From a virus: DNA of 22,131 nt. Positions 16,435 to 21,477 of this stretch are shown here, piece by piece. Location of the stretch: IMG/VR virus record IMGVR_UViG_3300011254_000027, positions 1-22,131 of that record; one strand, given 5' to 3'. The stretch's first letter is position 1. The number at the start of each line of letters is the position of its first letter. Made by a program: the position numbers and the translations under genes. The notes under the pieces are model-generated. The model saw only the letters and a list, made by a program, of their open reading frames with translations, made no database searches and was not told the origin of the DNA.

Positions 16435-16579
16435 TGCGGATGTCACCACGTGCGATACCGATGTCATGAAGTTCTTTGTCTGACATGTTAGTGAGAATCC
16501 AGTAGTCTGCACGAGCTTGTTGTGCCTTTTGTAAGCTTGCCAAGAAGTCTGTGAATGTTTTGATGATAAGTGCGAACAT
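16409..16579 (-). CDS. DUF1127-like (YjiS-like) small protein
   Basis: This 56-residue protein has an amphipathic N-terminal helix (MFALIIKTFTDFLASLQKAQ) and the C-terminal core LTNMSDKELHDIGIARGDIR. The core matches the DUF1127 pattern of L..L.D..L.DIG..R.DI. Such proteins are mostly bacterial and abundant in alphaproteobacteria. CcaF1 of Rhodobacter sphaeroides is reported to bind RNA and affect RNA maturation and turnover. A phage copy might alter host RNA metabolism, which is inference. The start is ATG 16579 behind AGGAAA. An upstream ATG at 16639 would add 20 unrelated residues spanning a hairpin, so I reject it. Confidence 0.7.
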   Translation of the reverse strand: MFALIIKTFTDFLASLQKAQQARADYWILTNMSDKELHDIGIARGDIRNVVAESFK

Positions 16580-16600
16580 TGTAGTGTTTCCTATGTTAAG

Positions 16601-16618
16601 CCTAGCTTCATTGCTAGG
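16601..16618 (-). other. Hairpin before DUF1127 gene
   Basis: CCTAGC and GCTAGG form a perfect 6-bp stem with a six-base loop, 22 bases upstream of the DUF1127 ATG and just before its ribosome-binding site. There is no U-tract on the minus strand, so this looks more like an RNA-processing or stability element than a terminator. Confidence 0.4.
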
Positions 16619-16689
16619 GACGTACATAGTTATACACATATGTCAGACAGTTACCTCTACTAAGTTTGCATACCCGCTATTCGTTATAC

Positions 16690-17064
16690 TCAGGAGGGTA
16701 AGCGATTAGGGTTGTAAAACTCTCTTACAGAGATAAACACTTCTATGTTACCACTTGAACCATCAAAAGCAGAAATACTGTCCCCTGCATGTAAGTGTAT
16801 TCTGTCAGAAGTAATGATATTGTAGACATCCTTACCAGGTATAGCCTTATCATTTAGTATGTGGTGATAAGTATTTGTGTCTGCATGATACCACTGAAGC
16901 GTTATGTGTTGTGTAGCAGTAGCTCCATTACTAACGTGCAAGAAATCTATCGTAGCATCATGACGTGGAGGGCACGTATATACAAGATTAGCACTGGCAC
17001 CACCTGCAGTAGCGGTAACAGTTATAGCTGCTGTATCTGTAGTGAAGTTACGCTCCGTAGTCAT
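16690..17064 (-). CDS. Beta-rich hypothetical structural protein
   Basis: This 124-residue protein alternates short hydrophobic strands and turns (AAITVTATAGGASANLVYTC, ATIDFLHVSNGATATQHITL, IHLHAGDSISAFDGSSGNIE). It ends VREFYNPNRLPS, consistent with a beta-sandwich. I recall similar small proteins of unknown function in marine phages, possibly virion decoration. Start ATG 17064 overlaps the upstream stop (TAATG), indicating coupling. Confidence 0.65.
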   Translation of the reverse strand: MTTERNFTTDTAAITVTATAGGASANLVYTCPPRHDATIDFLHVSNGATATQHITLQWYHADTNTYHHILNDKAIPGKDVYNIITSDRIHLHAGDSISAFDGSSGNIEVFISVREFYNPNRLPS

Positions 17065-17366
17065 TACTCATCAACCCACGCTTCATTCTCTGGTGTGTTA
17101 GGGTCATCCTTAACGTAGTGACCTTTAGCTGTACGAGCACGTTTCTTGCCAGGAGGAGGTGTAGCTTTCTTAGTCTTCTTAGGCTTAGTAGCTGCCATTT
17201 CAGCTTCTGCACAGATGTAGTTAACATTCTCATCTTTACTCTGCACGTTACCATAGTTGTCTTCACCAGCAGACTGGTTACCTGCAGAGTCCCACACGTA
17301 GCCATGCTCATCTACACGGTAGCCCTTAGCTTCTAGGGCATCTTTGTATTTAAGATAATACTTCAT
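17064..17366 (-). CDS. Small hypothetical protein with basic linker
   Basis: This 100-residue protein has an N-terminal KYYLKYKDALEAKGYRVDEH segment. A Lys/Pro-rich linker follows (about 60-76, TKPKKTKKATPPPGKKR) and then a C-terminal motif RTAKGHYVKDDPNTPENEAW. The last motif resembles a short block I have seen at the ends of phage proteins of unknown role. Both ends overlap neighbours as TAATG, so it belongs to the coupled small-gene cluster. Confidence 0.6.
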   Translation of the reverse strand: MKYYLKYKDALEAKGYRVDEHGYVWDSAGNQSAGEDNYGNVQSKDENVNYICAEAEMAATKPKKTKKATPPPGKKRARTAKGHYVKDDPNTPENEAWVDE

Positions 17367-17617
17367 TACTTACTCTTCTTCATTGGACGTGCTGGTTTTA
17401 CATCTGCACCACAAGCCAAGCCACCATGAGCGTAACCCATCTTCTTAGTCATACCACCCTTCATGTAACCCATCTTCTTAGCTACTTCTGGTGCTTCTTT
17501 CTTTAGAGCTTTCATACCTTTGTTCATCATACCACCTTTGTTCATACCTTCATGATAACCTGTTCCACCACAGTGAGAACAACCTTTACCCTTACACTTA
17601 GGACACACCTTCTTCAT
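17366..17617 (-). CDS. Zinc-finger-like, Met/Gly-rich small protein
   Basis: This 83-residue protein begins MKKVCPKCKGKGCSHCGGTG, a compact CxxCxGxG...CxxCxGxG pattern like half of a DnaJ zinc-binding domain. Met/Gly/Lys-rich repeats follow (MNKGGMMNKGMKALKK, MGYMKGG, MGYAHGGLACGA). Start ATG 17617 has GGGAG at a spacing of eight and overlaps the upstream stop as ATGA. A start at 17650 would fall within the upstream gene and has no support. It might bind zinc or nucleic acid. The GYAxGG motif is shared with two other proteins here. Confidence 0.65.
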   Translation of the reverse strand: MKKVCPKCKGKGCSHCGGTGYHEGMNKGGMMNKGMKALKKEAPEVAKKMGYMKGGMTKKMGYAHGGLACGADVKPARPMKKSK

Positions 17618-17937
17618 GTTCGTTTTCTCCCTGATGCTGTTGTAGACCACTTAACTTTCTTTGGGCCTGTCTTCTTTGCTGCTTCTTTCTTACTTATCTT
17701 AGAAGCTACTGCCTTTGGTCTACAAGCTGGATAAGATCTACTCTCACCCTTCTGTCTCCCACAAGGCTTACCTGTCTTAACGTCAGTCCACTCTTCACCA
17801 AACCACTTACCTAAGCCGCCTTTAGCATAACCAGAAGCACGAATAGCTTTACCTTGGCGCTCTGCTGCAGCTTTAGTCTTGTAGACCTTACCAGTCTTAC
17901 CCCACTGGTATCCACCCTTTACTTTATGTACAGGCAT
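17614..17937 (-). CDS. Basic hypothetical phage protein
   Basis: This 107-residue, Lys/Arg-rich protein has an N-terminal block (YQWGKTGKVYKTKAAAERQG, then KAIRASGYAKGG), a middle block WFGEEWTDVKTGKPCGRQKG followed by YPACRP, and a basic tail. The CGR...YPACRP pattern resembles a phage domain of unknown function I recall from marine genomes. ATG 17937 (MPVHK) lies inside an exact 38-bp repeat. The intact gene starts in the copy proximal to it, while the distal copy makes only a 12-codon frame (MPVHEVPATIFL). Confidence 0.65.
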   Translation of the reverse strand: MPVHKVKGGYQWGKTGKVYKTKAAAERQGKAIRASGYAKGGLGKWFGEEWTDVKTGKPCGRQKGESRSYPACRPKAVASKISKKEAAKKTGPKKVKWSTTASGRKRT

Positions 17938-18107
17938 TATTTCTTCTTAACCTTGTTAGCTGTTTCGGAACGGACAGTGGGAGTTCGTAACTTCCCACTG
18001 CCGCTCTATGCCGCGTCATTAAAGGTTAGCAGACCTAGACGCTTATAAGAAGATGGTAGCCGGCACCTCATGTACAGGCATTATTTCTTCTTAACCTTGT
18101 TAGCTGT
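17926..18107. repeat. 106-bp insert flanked by exact 38-bp direct repeats
   Basis: The 38-bp segments 17926-17963 and 18070-18107 are identical. Each carries the 3' end of the upstream gene and the first four codons (MPVH) of the downstream gene. Between them lie 106 bases (17964-18069) not obviously coding. These include a strong hairpin at 17971-18003: CGG, CAGTGGGA and GTT pair with AAC, TCCCACTG and CCG around loop CGT, with one unpaired base on each side. Both flanking genes stay intact. This looks like an insertion with junction duplication. An assembly join is also possible. Confidence 0.75.
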
Positions 18108-18257
18108 AGTACCACTGTATTTACCGCCACGTGCTTTGTATGTCTTAGTGAGCCAAGCAGAGCCATAAGCGCTGGGCCATACGTCAAACTTCTTCTTAGC
18201 TTCAGCCTTTACTTTAGCATACAGCTTTTTGTTTGTTGGAGTAGGAGACTTAGCCAT
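18081..18257 (-). CDS. Small basic protein, DUF5872-like
   Basis: This 58-residue, Lys-rich protein has the block KKLYAKVKAEAKKKFDVWPS followed by AYGSAWLTKTYKARGGKY. I associate it with a small phage/bacterial domain of unknown function (DUF5872, from memory). The start chosen is ATG 18257, overlapping the upstream stop as TAATG. GTG 18263 would add two residues. Its 3' end lies in the 38-bp repeat, and the second repeat copy duplicates only the last few codons. Confidence 0.65.
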   Translation of the reverse strand: MAKSPTPTNKKLYAKVKAEAKKKFDVWPSAYGSAWLTKTYKARGGKYSGTTANKVKKK

Positions 18258-18535
18258 TACCACTTTTCCCTGTCAGCCCAATACGCAGCAGACATCTTAC
18301 CCTTCTTGATATTCTTAGCGTGTCTAGCTTTGAAGCTTGCACGTTTCTTCTTCATCTTGTCAGACTCACCTGCTTTAGGCTTACCTGCTGTTGATGCTCC
18401 CTGCTCACCAAAGCGGATGAGCTTGATGGTGTCACCCTCCTTGGCAAGTACTGCGTGGGATTTAGTTGGATGCTTGGGTGTACGCTTGGGTTTGTTGTAA
18501 CCTTCAAAGGTCTCACCACGATAATCAATCGGCAT
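18257..18535 (-). CDS. Conserved small basic phage protein
   Basis: This 92-residue protein contains SHAVLAKEGDTIKLIRFGEQ, GASTAGKPKAGESDKMKKK and ARHAKNIKKGKMSAAYWADR. I recall this block as highly conserved in many tailed phages without an assigned function (possibly DUF6321). It is basic and may associate with DNA or the virion. The start is ATG 18535. It overlaps the upstream gene by 11 bases and the next as TAATG. Confidence 0.7.
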   Translation of the reverse strand: MPIDYRGETFEGYNKPKRTPKHPTKSHAVLAKEGDTIKLIRFGEQGASTAGKPKAGESDKMKKKRASFKARHAKNIKKGKMSAAYWADREKW

Positions 18536-18785
18536 AGGGTCTCTTCCTATCAGGGTCTAACACATCACTACGTCTTAGCATCCCCTCTAAGTACATAGCT
18601 CTCTCTACGTGATCTAAAGAGTACCGCACACCAGTGTCAGCCTCTATAGCAGCACGTACATAGAATACATCACTACGTGGGATGTGAATACGGCGTATAC
18701 GATGCGCACTACCGTCAGCTAAAGCAGAGTAAAACTCTTCAAGTACGTTATCATCTGCGTATAGTTGTACGGGTTTAGAAGGCAT
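18525..18785 (-). CDS. First gene of the late operon, hypothetical
   Basis: This 86-residue protein has the pattern IPRSDVFYVRAAIEADTG followed by YSLDHVERAMYLEGML, a helical segment I recall from marine phage proteins of unknown role. I start at ATG 18785. A GTG at 18794 in the same frame adds three residues. The ribosome-binding site is weak (AAGAAAAG). It lies about 146 bases downstream of the predicted transcription start of the minus-strand promoter, behind a large inverted repeat. Confidence 0.65.
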   Translation of the reverse strand: MPSKPVQLYADDNVLEEFYSALADGSAHRIRRIHIPRSDVFYVRAAIEADTGVRYSLDHVERAMYLEGMLRRSDVLDPDRKRPYAD

Positions 18786-18812
18786 TGTCAACACTTTTCT
18801 TGGTAAAGAAGT

Positions 18813-18887
18813 GGTACGTGTCGCAAACTACGTGTTAGGAGAGAGGAGACAGAAGGAGAGTTACACATATCGTTTGTAACACGTACC
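18813..18887. repeat. Long inverted repeat in the late-operon leader
   Basis: GGTACGTGTCGCAAAC (18813-18828) and the reverse complement of 18872-18887 (GGTACGTGTTACAAAC) match at 14 of 16 positions with a 43-base spacer. The spacer is purine-rich on the plus strand (AGGAGAGAGGAGACAGAAGG). In the minus-strand transcript this makes a large stem-loop with a pyrimidine-rich loop just upstream of the first gene. Confidence 0.55.
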
Positions 18888-18937
18888 AGTAGTGTAACAC
18901 TTATATTTATACAAGTTTATGTGTGTTACATACGTAT

Positions 18938-18966
18938 AGTGTACAAACTATAAAGAAGAGTGTCAA
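18938..18966 (-). promoter_or_regulatory. Sigma70-like promoter for minus-strand operon
   Basis: On the minus strand there is a perfect -35 box TTGACA (18966-18961), a 17-base spacer and a -10 box TACACT (18943-18938, 4 of 6 matches). It faces the late gene block. The predicted transcription start is near 18931. AGTTAAACT repeats abut the upstream side of the -35 box. Confidence 0.6.
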
Positions 18967-18968
18967 CA

Positions 18969-19092
18969 CTATAGTTAAACTTTCTATAGTTAAACTCTTC
19001 CTATGTCCAGTATCTTTATTAACACACTCTTTATATAGTTAAACTATTTATTATTTATTACTTGTATTAAGTTAAACTAAGAAAGTTAAACT
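18969..19092. repeat. AGTTAAACT repeat cluster upstream of late promoter
   Basis: Exact copies of AGTTAAACT lie at 18973-18981, 18988-18996, 19037-19045, 19070-19078 and 19084-19092. The first two are part of CTATAGTTAAACT repeated with a 15-base period. A further copy is at 19681-19689 and an inverted one at 20517-20525, just before a plus-strand gene. The placement next to a promoter suggests binding sites for a regulator, or replication iterons. Confidence 0.7.
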
Positions 19093-19447
19093 CTGTCTGC
19101 TCCTGCTCCGCAGTTATACTCACCAAAACACCCTAGTCAACCCCTAAAATGTGTATAATCACAAAGATGTTACTAAATGTTACAACTCTGTAACGTACTG
19201 TGATGTAAATACCACATATGTACTACCAAATAAGGCAAAACTAGGGCAAAGCTAAAAACCCCGTGTGTGTATTTGTGTATATACGTATACCTAGTACCCG
19301 CCACTGGCCCTCGCGCCCCCTCGTTTTTACCCATGCCGCGCATTATGCGGGTGCCTTTCCTTGTAAGCGCTTGATTTTGTTGTGCTCCTTAACTGTTACC
19401 TCGTCAGATTATGCGTGAAATAGGGCTTTTTTAGGGTGGTTTAAAAG

Positions 19448-19514
19448 TTTGTGATCACAAAAGCAAAAGGGATGCATAACCATACACCCACCACCCCTAT
19501 TTTGTGATCACAAA
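19448..19514. promoter_or_regulatory. Two copies of palindrome TTTGTGATCACAAA
   Basis: The perfect 14-bp palindrome TTTGTGATCACAAA occurs at 19448-19461 and 19501-19514, 53 bases centre to centre (about five helical turns). It resembles CRP/FNR half-sites (TGTGA/TCACA) without the usual central spacer. A dimeric repressor that loops DNA could use such a pair. No adjacent repressor gene is seen. Confidence 0.6.
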
Positions 19515-19716
19515 TATGCCACCCCCTAAATGCCATGCCGATTGCGTTAGGTAATAGATTCGCGCGTGTAGTATTACATCCGCGAGGCAGTAATTAGTTT
19601 ATCAAGTAAGATCAACGCCTTAGCTAAACTCTGCCTAAGTCCAAATGAAATGTTACAGTTTAAACCTAAACAAAACAAAGAGTTAAACTTATTTCGTGAT
19701 CAGACAAAGTTTTTTC

Positions 19717-19745
19717 TTGAGTATTTGAAAACCCATTGCTAATTT
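19717..19745 (+). promoter_or_regulatory. Possible plus-strand promoter
   Basis: TTGAGT (19717-19722), a 17-base spacer and TAATTT (19740-19745) form a weak sigma70-like promoter pointing at the early genes. Matches are 4 of 6 and 3 of 6. It lies 28 bases after the AGTTAAACT copy at 19681-19689. Confidence 0.3.
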
Positions 19746-19844
19746 GAATCATCGAAAGCGACAAGGCGAAACGCACAAGGTTCAGACCTAGCACAAGTCA
19801 GCGTCCTAGACGATCAAGCCGCATAGAAGAGCCGCACAGAATAC

Positions 19845-19874
19845 AAGACCGAATAAAACTAAGACCGAATAAAA
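19845..19874. repeat. Tandem 14-bp repeat AAGACCGAATAAAA
   Basis: AAGACCGAATAAAA occurs at 19845-19858 and 19861-19874 (16-base period), with a third partial match (AAACCGAAT) about 24 bases on. It may be an iteron or protein-binding site in the early leader. Confidence 0.55.
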
Positions 19875-19993
19875 AACTTGACTAACTAAACCGAATCTGC
19901 CCACGATAGGGCAACACAACAGGCCAACAGACTTCAGGCCAAGCGAATGGGCGGTTTAAGCATCCGCCGTGACGATACCCGATTGGATCAGGC

Positions 19994-20110
19994 ATGACAA
20001 AACCTGTGACATTGAGCAAGGGAAGTAGGCACAGAATGTCCTTGAGAACGGGGCTTGAGAGCGGTGACTTGAATCAGTCCGCCTATAGTGCTGGTCAAAG
20101 ATATAGCTAG
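19994..20110 (+). CDS. Possible 38-residue leader peptide
   Basis: An open frame of 38 codons (MTKPVTLSKGSRHRMSLRTG, ending SAGQRYS) starts at ATG 19994. It overlaps as ATGA the stop of a 16-codon frame that begins near 19947. No good ribosome-binding site precedes either (only AGG). It could be a small basic early protein or simply chance within a structured leader. Confidence 0.25.
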   Translation: MTKPVTLSKGSRHRMSLRTGLESGDLNQSAYSAGQRYS

Positions 20111-20138
20111 GATAGGTGCAGCCAGGATTGTGCCTATC
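20111..20138 (+). other. Hairpin in early-gene leader
   Basis: GATAGGTGCA pairs with TGTGCCTATC (10 bp, two wobble pairs) around an eight-base loop, about 70 bases before the first plus-strand gene. It has no U-tract, so it is more likely a structured leader than a terminator. Confidence 0.45.
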
Positions 20139-20205
20139 TCGTGGTGTATCTTCACCAATCTATGACCGACCAAACCTAACCACTAGACATAAGATAGGAA
20201 ATACC

Positions 20206-20472
20206 ATGTATAAAATCGAAAAGAACGTACAGCTTCACAACGCAATACGCAATGGACGCGCATTCTATAAATACCCTTTCTTCGATATGAAAGTGAATGA
20301 TAGCTTTGCTGTGCCAGTAGACCCGACCACCACGCTAAACTATATCCGTGTGGCCGCTCGTGTAAGGGTAGCAATCCAAGCTCAATGCAAGCGACCCAAT
20401 AACAACGGGATGCAATTCTGCTACCGCACAGATAAAGACAACCGCGTGATCCGTGTCTGGCGCACAGCATAA
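20206..20472 (+). CDS. First plus-strand gene, conserved small protein
   Basis: This 88-residue protein (MYKIEKNVQLHNAIRNGRAF) contains KYPFFDMKVNDSFAVPV and a C-terminal FCYRTDKDNRVIRVWRT. It is a widespread phage small-protein pattern (YPF..M.VGDSF..P ... R.WR) that I recall without an assigned function. The start is ATG 20206 with AGGA at a spacing of seven. The frame extends upstream to 20116, but that part covers leader hairpins and is unlikely to be translated. It is probably an early gene, possibly nucleic-acid binding given its basic charge. Confidence 0.75.
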   Translation: MYKIEKNVQLHNAIRNGRAFYKYPFFDMKVNDSFAVPVDPTTTLNYIRVAARVRVAIQAQCKRPNNNGMQFCYRTDKDNRVIRVWRTA

Positions 20473-20480
20473 AAACTTTC

Positions 20481-20510
20481 TTGACAGGTAGGCGCTCCGG
20501 TGCCTACTCT
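20481..20510 (+). promoter_or_regulatory. TTGACA box with stem-loop before microprotein gene
   Basis: A perfect TTGACA (20481-20486) is followed 18 bases later by TACTCT (20505-20510, 3 of 6 to the -10 consensus). The spacer forms a hairpin (GTAGGC 20488-20493 with GCCTAC 20502-20507). It could be a promoter, or a processing hairpin between genes. An inverted AGTTAAACT copy follows at 20517-20525. Confidence 0.35.
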
Positions 20511-20539
20511 CTGGATAGTTTAACTTTGGAGAGAGACCC

Positions 20540-20647
20540 ATGTTTAACATTTGCACCCGTAAAGTAGGCGGCATCCGCTTTGTAAAGATTGGCAAGCTAT
20601 GTTTTAGCTTTTGTATTACCGCTAAATATAAACCGATTGGAGGTTGA
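20540..20647 (+). CDS. 35-residue conserved phage microprotein
   Basis: This short gene reads MFNICTRKVGGIRFVKIGKL followed by CFSFCITAKYKPIGG. It has a strong GGAGAG ribosome-binding site. The pattern [RK]KVGGIRF.KIG.L..SFC.. recurs in many phage genomes in my memory, with no known role. It is basic, with a hydrophobic Cys-containing core that may pair beta strands. It ends three bases before the next ATG and carries that gene's ribosome-binding site (GGAGG). Confidence 0.7.
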   Translation: MFNICTRKVGGIRFVKIGKLCFSFCITAKYKPIGG

Positions 20648-20650
20648 CCC

Positions 20651-21373
20651 ATGTCACATTATAAATTGCTAGGCGTAGGCACTAACGCAAAAACTGTCAA
20701 AGGTGACGGTGATGAATACCTTACTGCCATTCTTTACATGACGCCATGGAAAGTAATGGTCGATGGTAAATCATTCAACTCTTGCAGCATGGCAGAACAA
20801 GCTGGGTGTATTGACGCTTGCCTGAATACCGCTGGACGTGGCGCAATGAATAGCGTTCAAGCTGCCCGTGAACGCAAAGCGCAATGGTTTTATCGTGATC
20901 GTGATGGTTTTATGAACCAGCTTGTCACCGATATAAATAAGTTTGTCGCCTACTGTAACAAGAGGGATATTCAGCCTGTGGTCAGACTAAATGGCACAAC
21001 AGACATTCGCTGGGAATTGATAAAGATTGATGGCTATACCATCTTTGAGCTATTCCCACGGGTGGAGTTTTACGACTACACAAAGATCAGCAATCGCAAG
21101 GTCTCACATATACCAAACTACCATCTGACTTGGAGCTATAGCGGTGCGAATGCTACCTATGCGGCACAGTTGGACAAAGCTTTGGCGGCTGGCATGAATG
21201 CGGCTGTGGTATTCCGTGAAGCAATGACCAAAGAGACTTGGAAGGGCTTGCCTGTGGTCAATGGTGACGCTGATGACCTGCGCATATTAGATCCTAAAGG
21301 TGGTCACATCGTGGCGCTGTATGCCAAGGGCAAGGCAAAGCGTGATACATCCGGCTTTGTGGTGGAGGTGTAA
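20651..21373 (+). CDS. Gene 88-like protein
   Basis: This 240-residue protein has the opening LLGVGTNAKTVKGDGDEYLT and AILYMTPWK. A Cys-containing block follows (SCSMAEQAGCIDACLNTAGR then GAMNSVQAARERKAQWF), matching the phage 'gene product 88' family as I remember it. The family's role is unknown to me. The three nearby Cys residues suggest metal or iron-sulfur binding, which is inference. Later conserved-looking parts are DIRWELIKIDGYTIFELFP, HLTWSYSGAN and KGGHIVALYAKGKAKRDTSG. The start is ATG 20651 behind GGAGG. Confidence 0.7.
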   Translation: MSHYKLLGVGTNAKTVKGDGDEYLTAILYMTPWKVMVDGKSFNSCSMAEQAGCIDACLNTAGRGAMNSVQAARERKAQWFYRDRDGFMNQLVTDINKFVAYCNKRDIQPVVRLNGTTDIRWELIKIDGYTIFELFPRVEFYDYTKISNRKVSHIPNYHLTWSYSGANATYAAQLDKALAAGMNAAVVFREAMTKETWKGLPVVNGDADDLRILDPKGGHIVALYAKGKAKRDTSGFVVEV

Positions 21374-21377
21374 CACG

Positions 21378-21476
21378 ATGGCAACACTTTTAATCTTTGC
21401 CCTATGCTTGGGCTTATCAATCGCTGGGGCTGCGTTTATGTATTTCCCACTTAGTGACAACAATGAGGATGAATAA
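21378..21476 (+). CDS. 32-residue single-pass membrane microprotein
   Basis: ATG 21378 is preceded by GAGG at a spacing of nine. The protein is MATLLIFALCLGLSIAGAAF followed by MYFPLSDNNEDE: one membrane segment (about residues 3-23) and an acidic tail. It sits one base before the next ATG and is packed like a true gene. It might be a small inner-membrane regulator or superinfection-exclusion peptide. No function is recognised. Confidence 0.65.
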   Translation: MATLLIFALCLGLSIAGAAFMYFPLSDNNEDE

Positions 21477-21477
21477 C

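Larger units (their letters stand above)
18786..20205. other. Divergent control region, possible origin
   Basis: About 1.4 kb separate the divergent minus-strand late block and the plus-strand early block, with no convincing long gene. The part from 18890 to 19100 is strongly AT-rich and repeat-bearing. The stretch 19100-19440 holds scattered TGTAAC/GTTAC motifs and a hairpin near 19334-19350 but nothing I can name. The rest carries palindromes, tandem repeats and hairpins listed separately. Divergent promoters, iteron-like repeats and an AT-rich tract are what a phage switch or replication origin would show. No origin is proven. Confidence 0.6.

Noticed and set aside
17964-18069. tRNA or integron attC site in the 106-bp insert
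   Set aside because: There is a strong hairpin, but no D-arm, anticodon arm or acceptor pairing. The GTTAGC motifs are direct rather than in the inverted arrangement of attC.
6997-18081. Shared 12-mer CATGTACAGGCA in the terminator (6998-7009) and at the repeated gene start (near 18069-18080)
   Set aside because: One is a terminator stem, the other codons for MPVH. With a single short match this is most simply coincidence.
18969-19092. CRISPR array
   Set aside because: Repeats are only 9-13 bp, spacing is irregular (15 to 49 bp), and there are no cas genes. Regulator sites or iterons fit better.
19149-19160. TATAAT at 19154-19159 as a plus-strand promoter
   Set aside because: There is no acceptable -35 box at 15-19 bases upstream (the best match, TAGTCA, sits at only a 14-base spacing).
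19988-20173. Minus-strand 61-codon open frame
   Set aside because: It has no ribosome-binding site, runs against the leader of the early genes and covers hairpin sequence. No protein-like pattern is seen.
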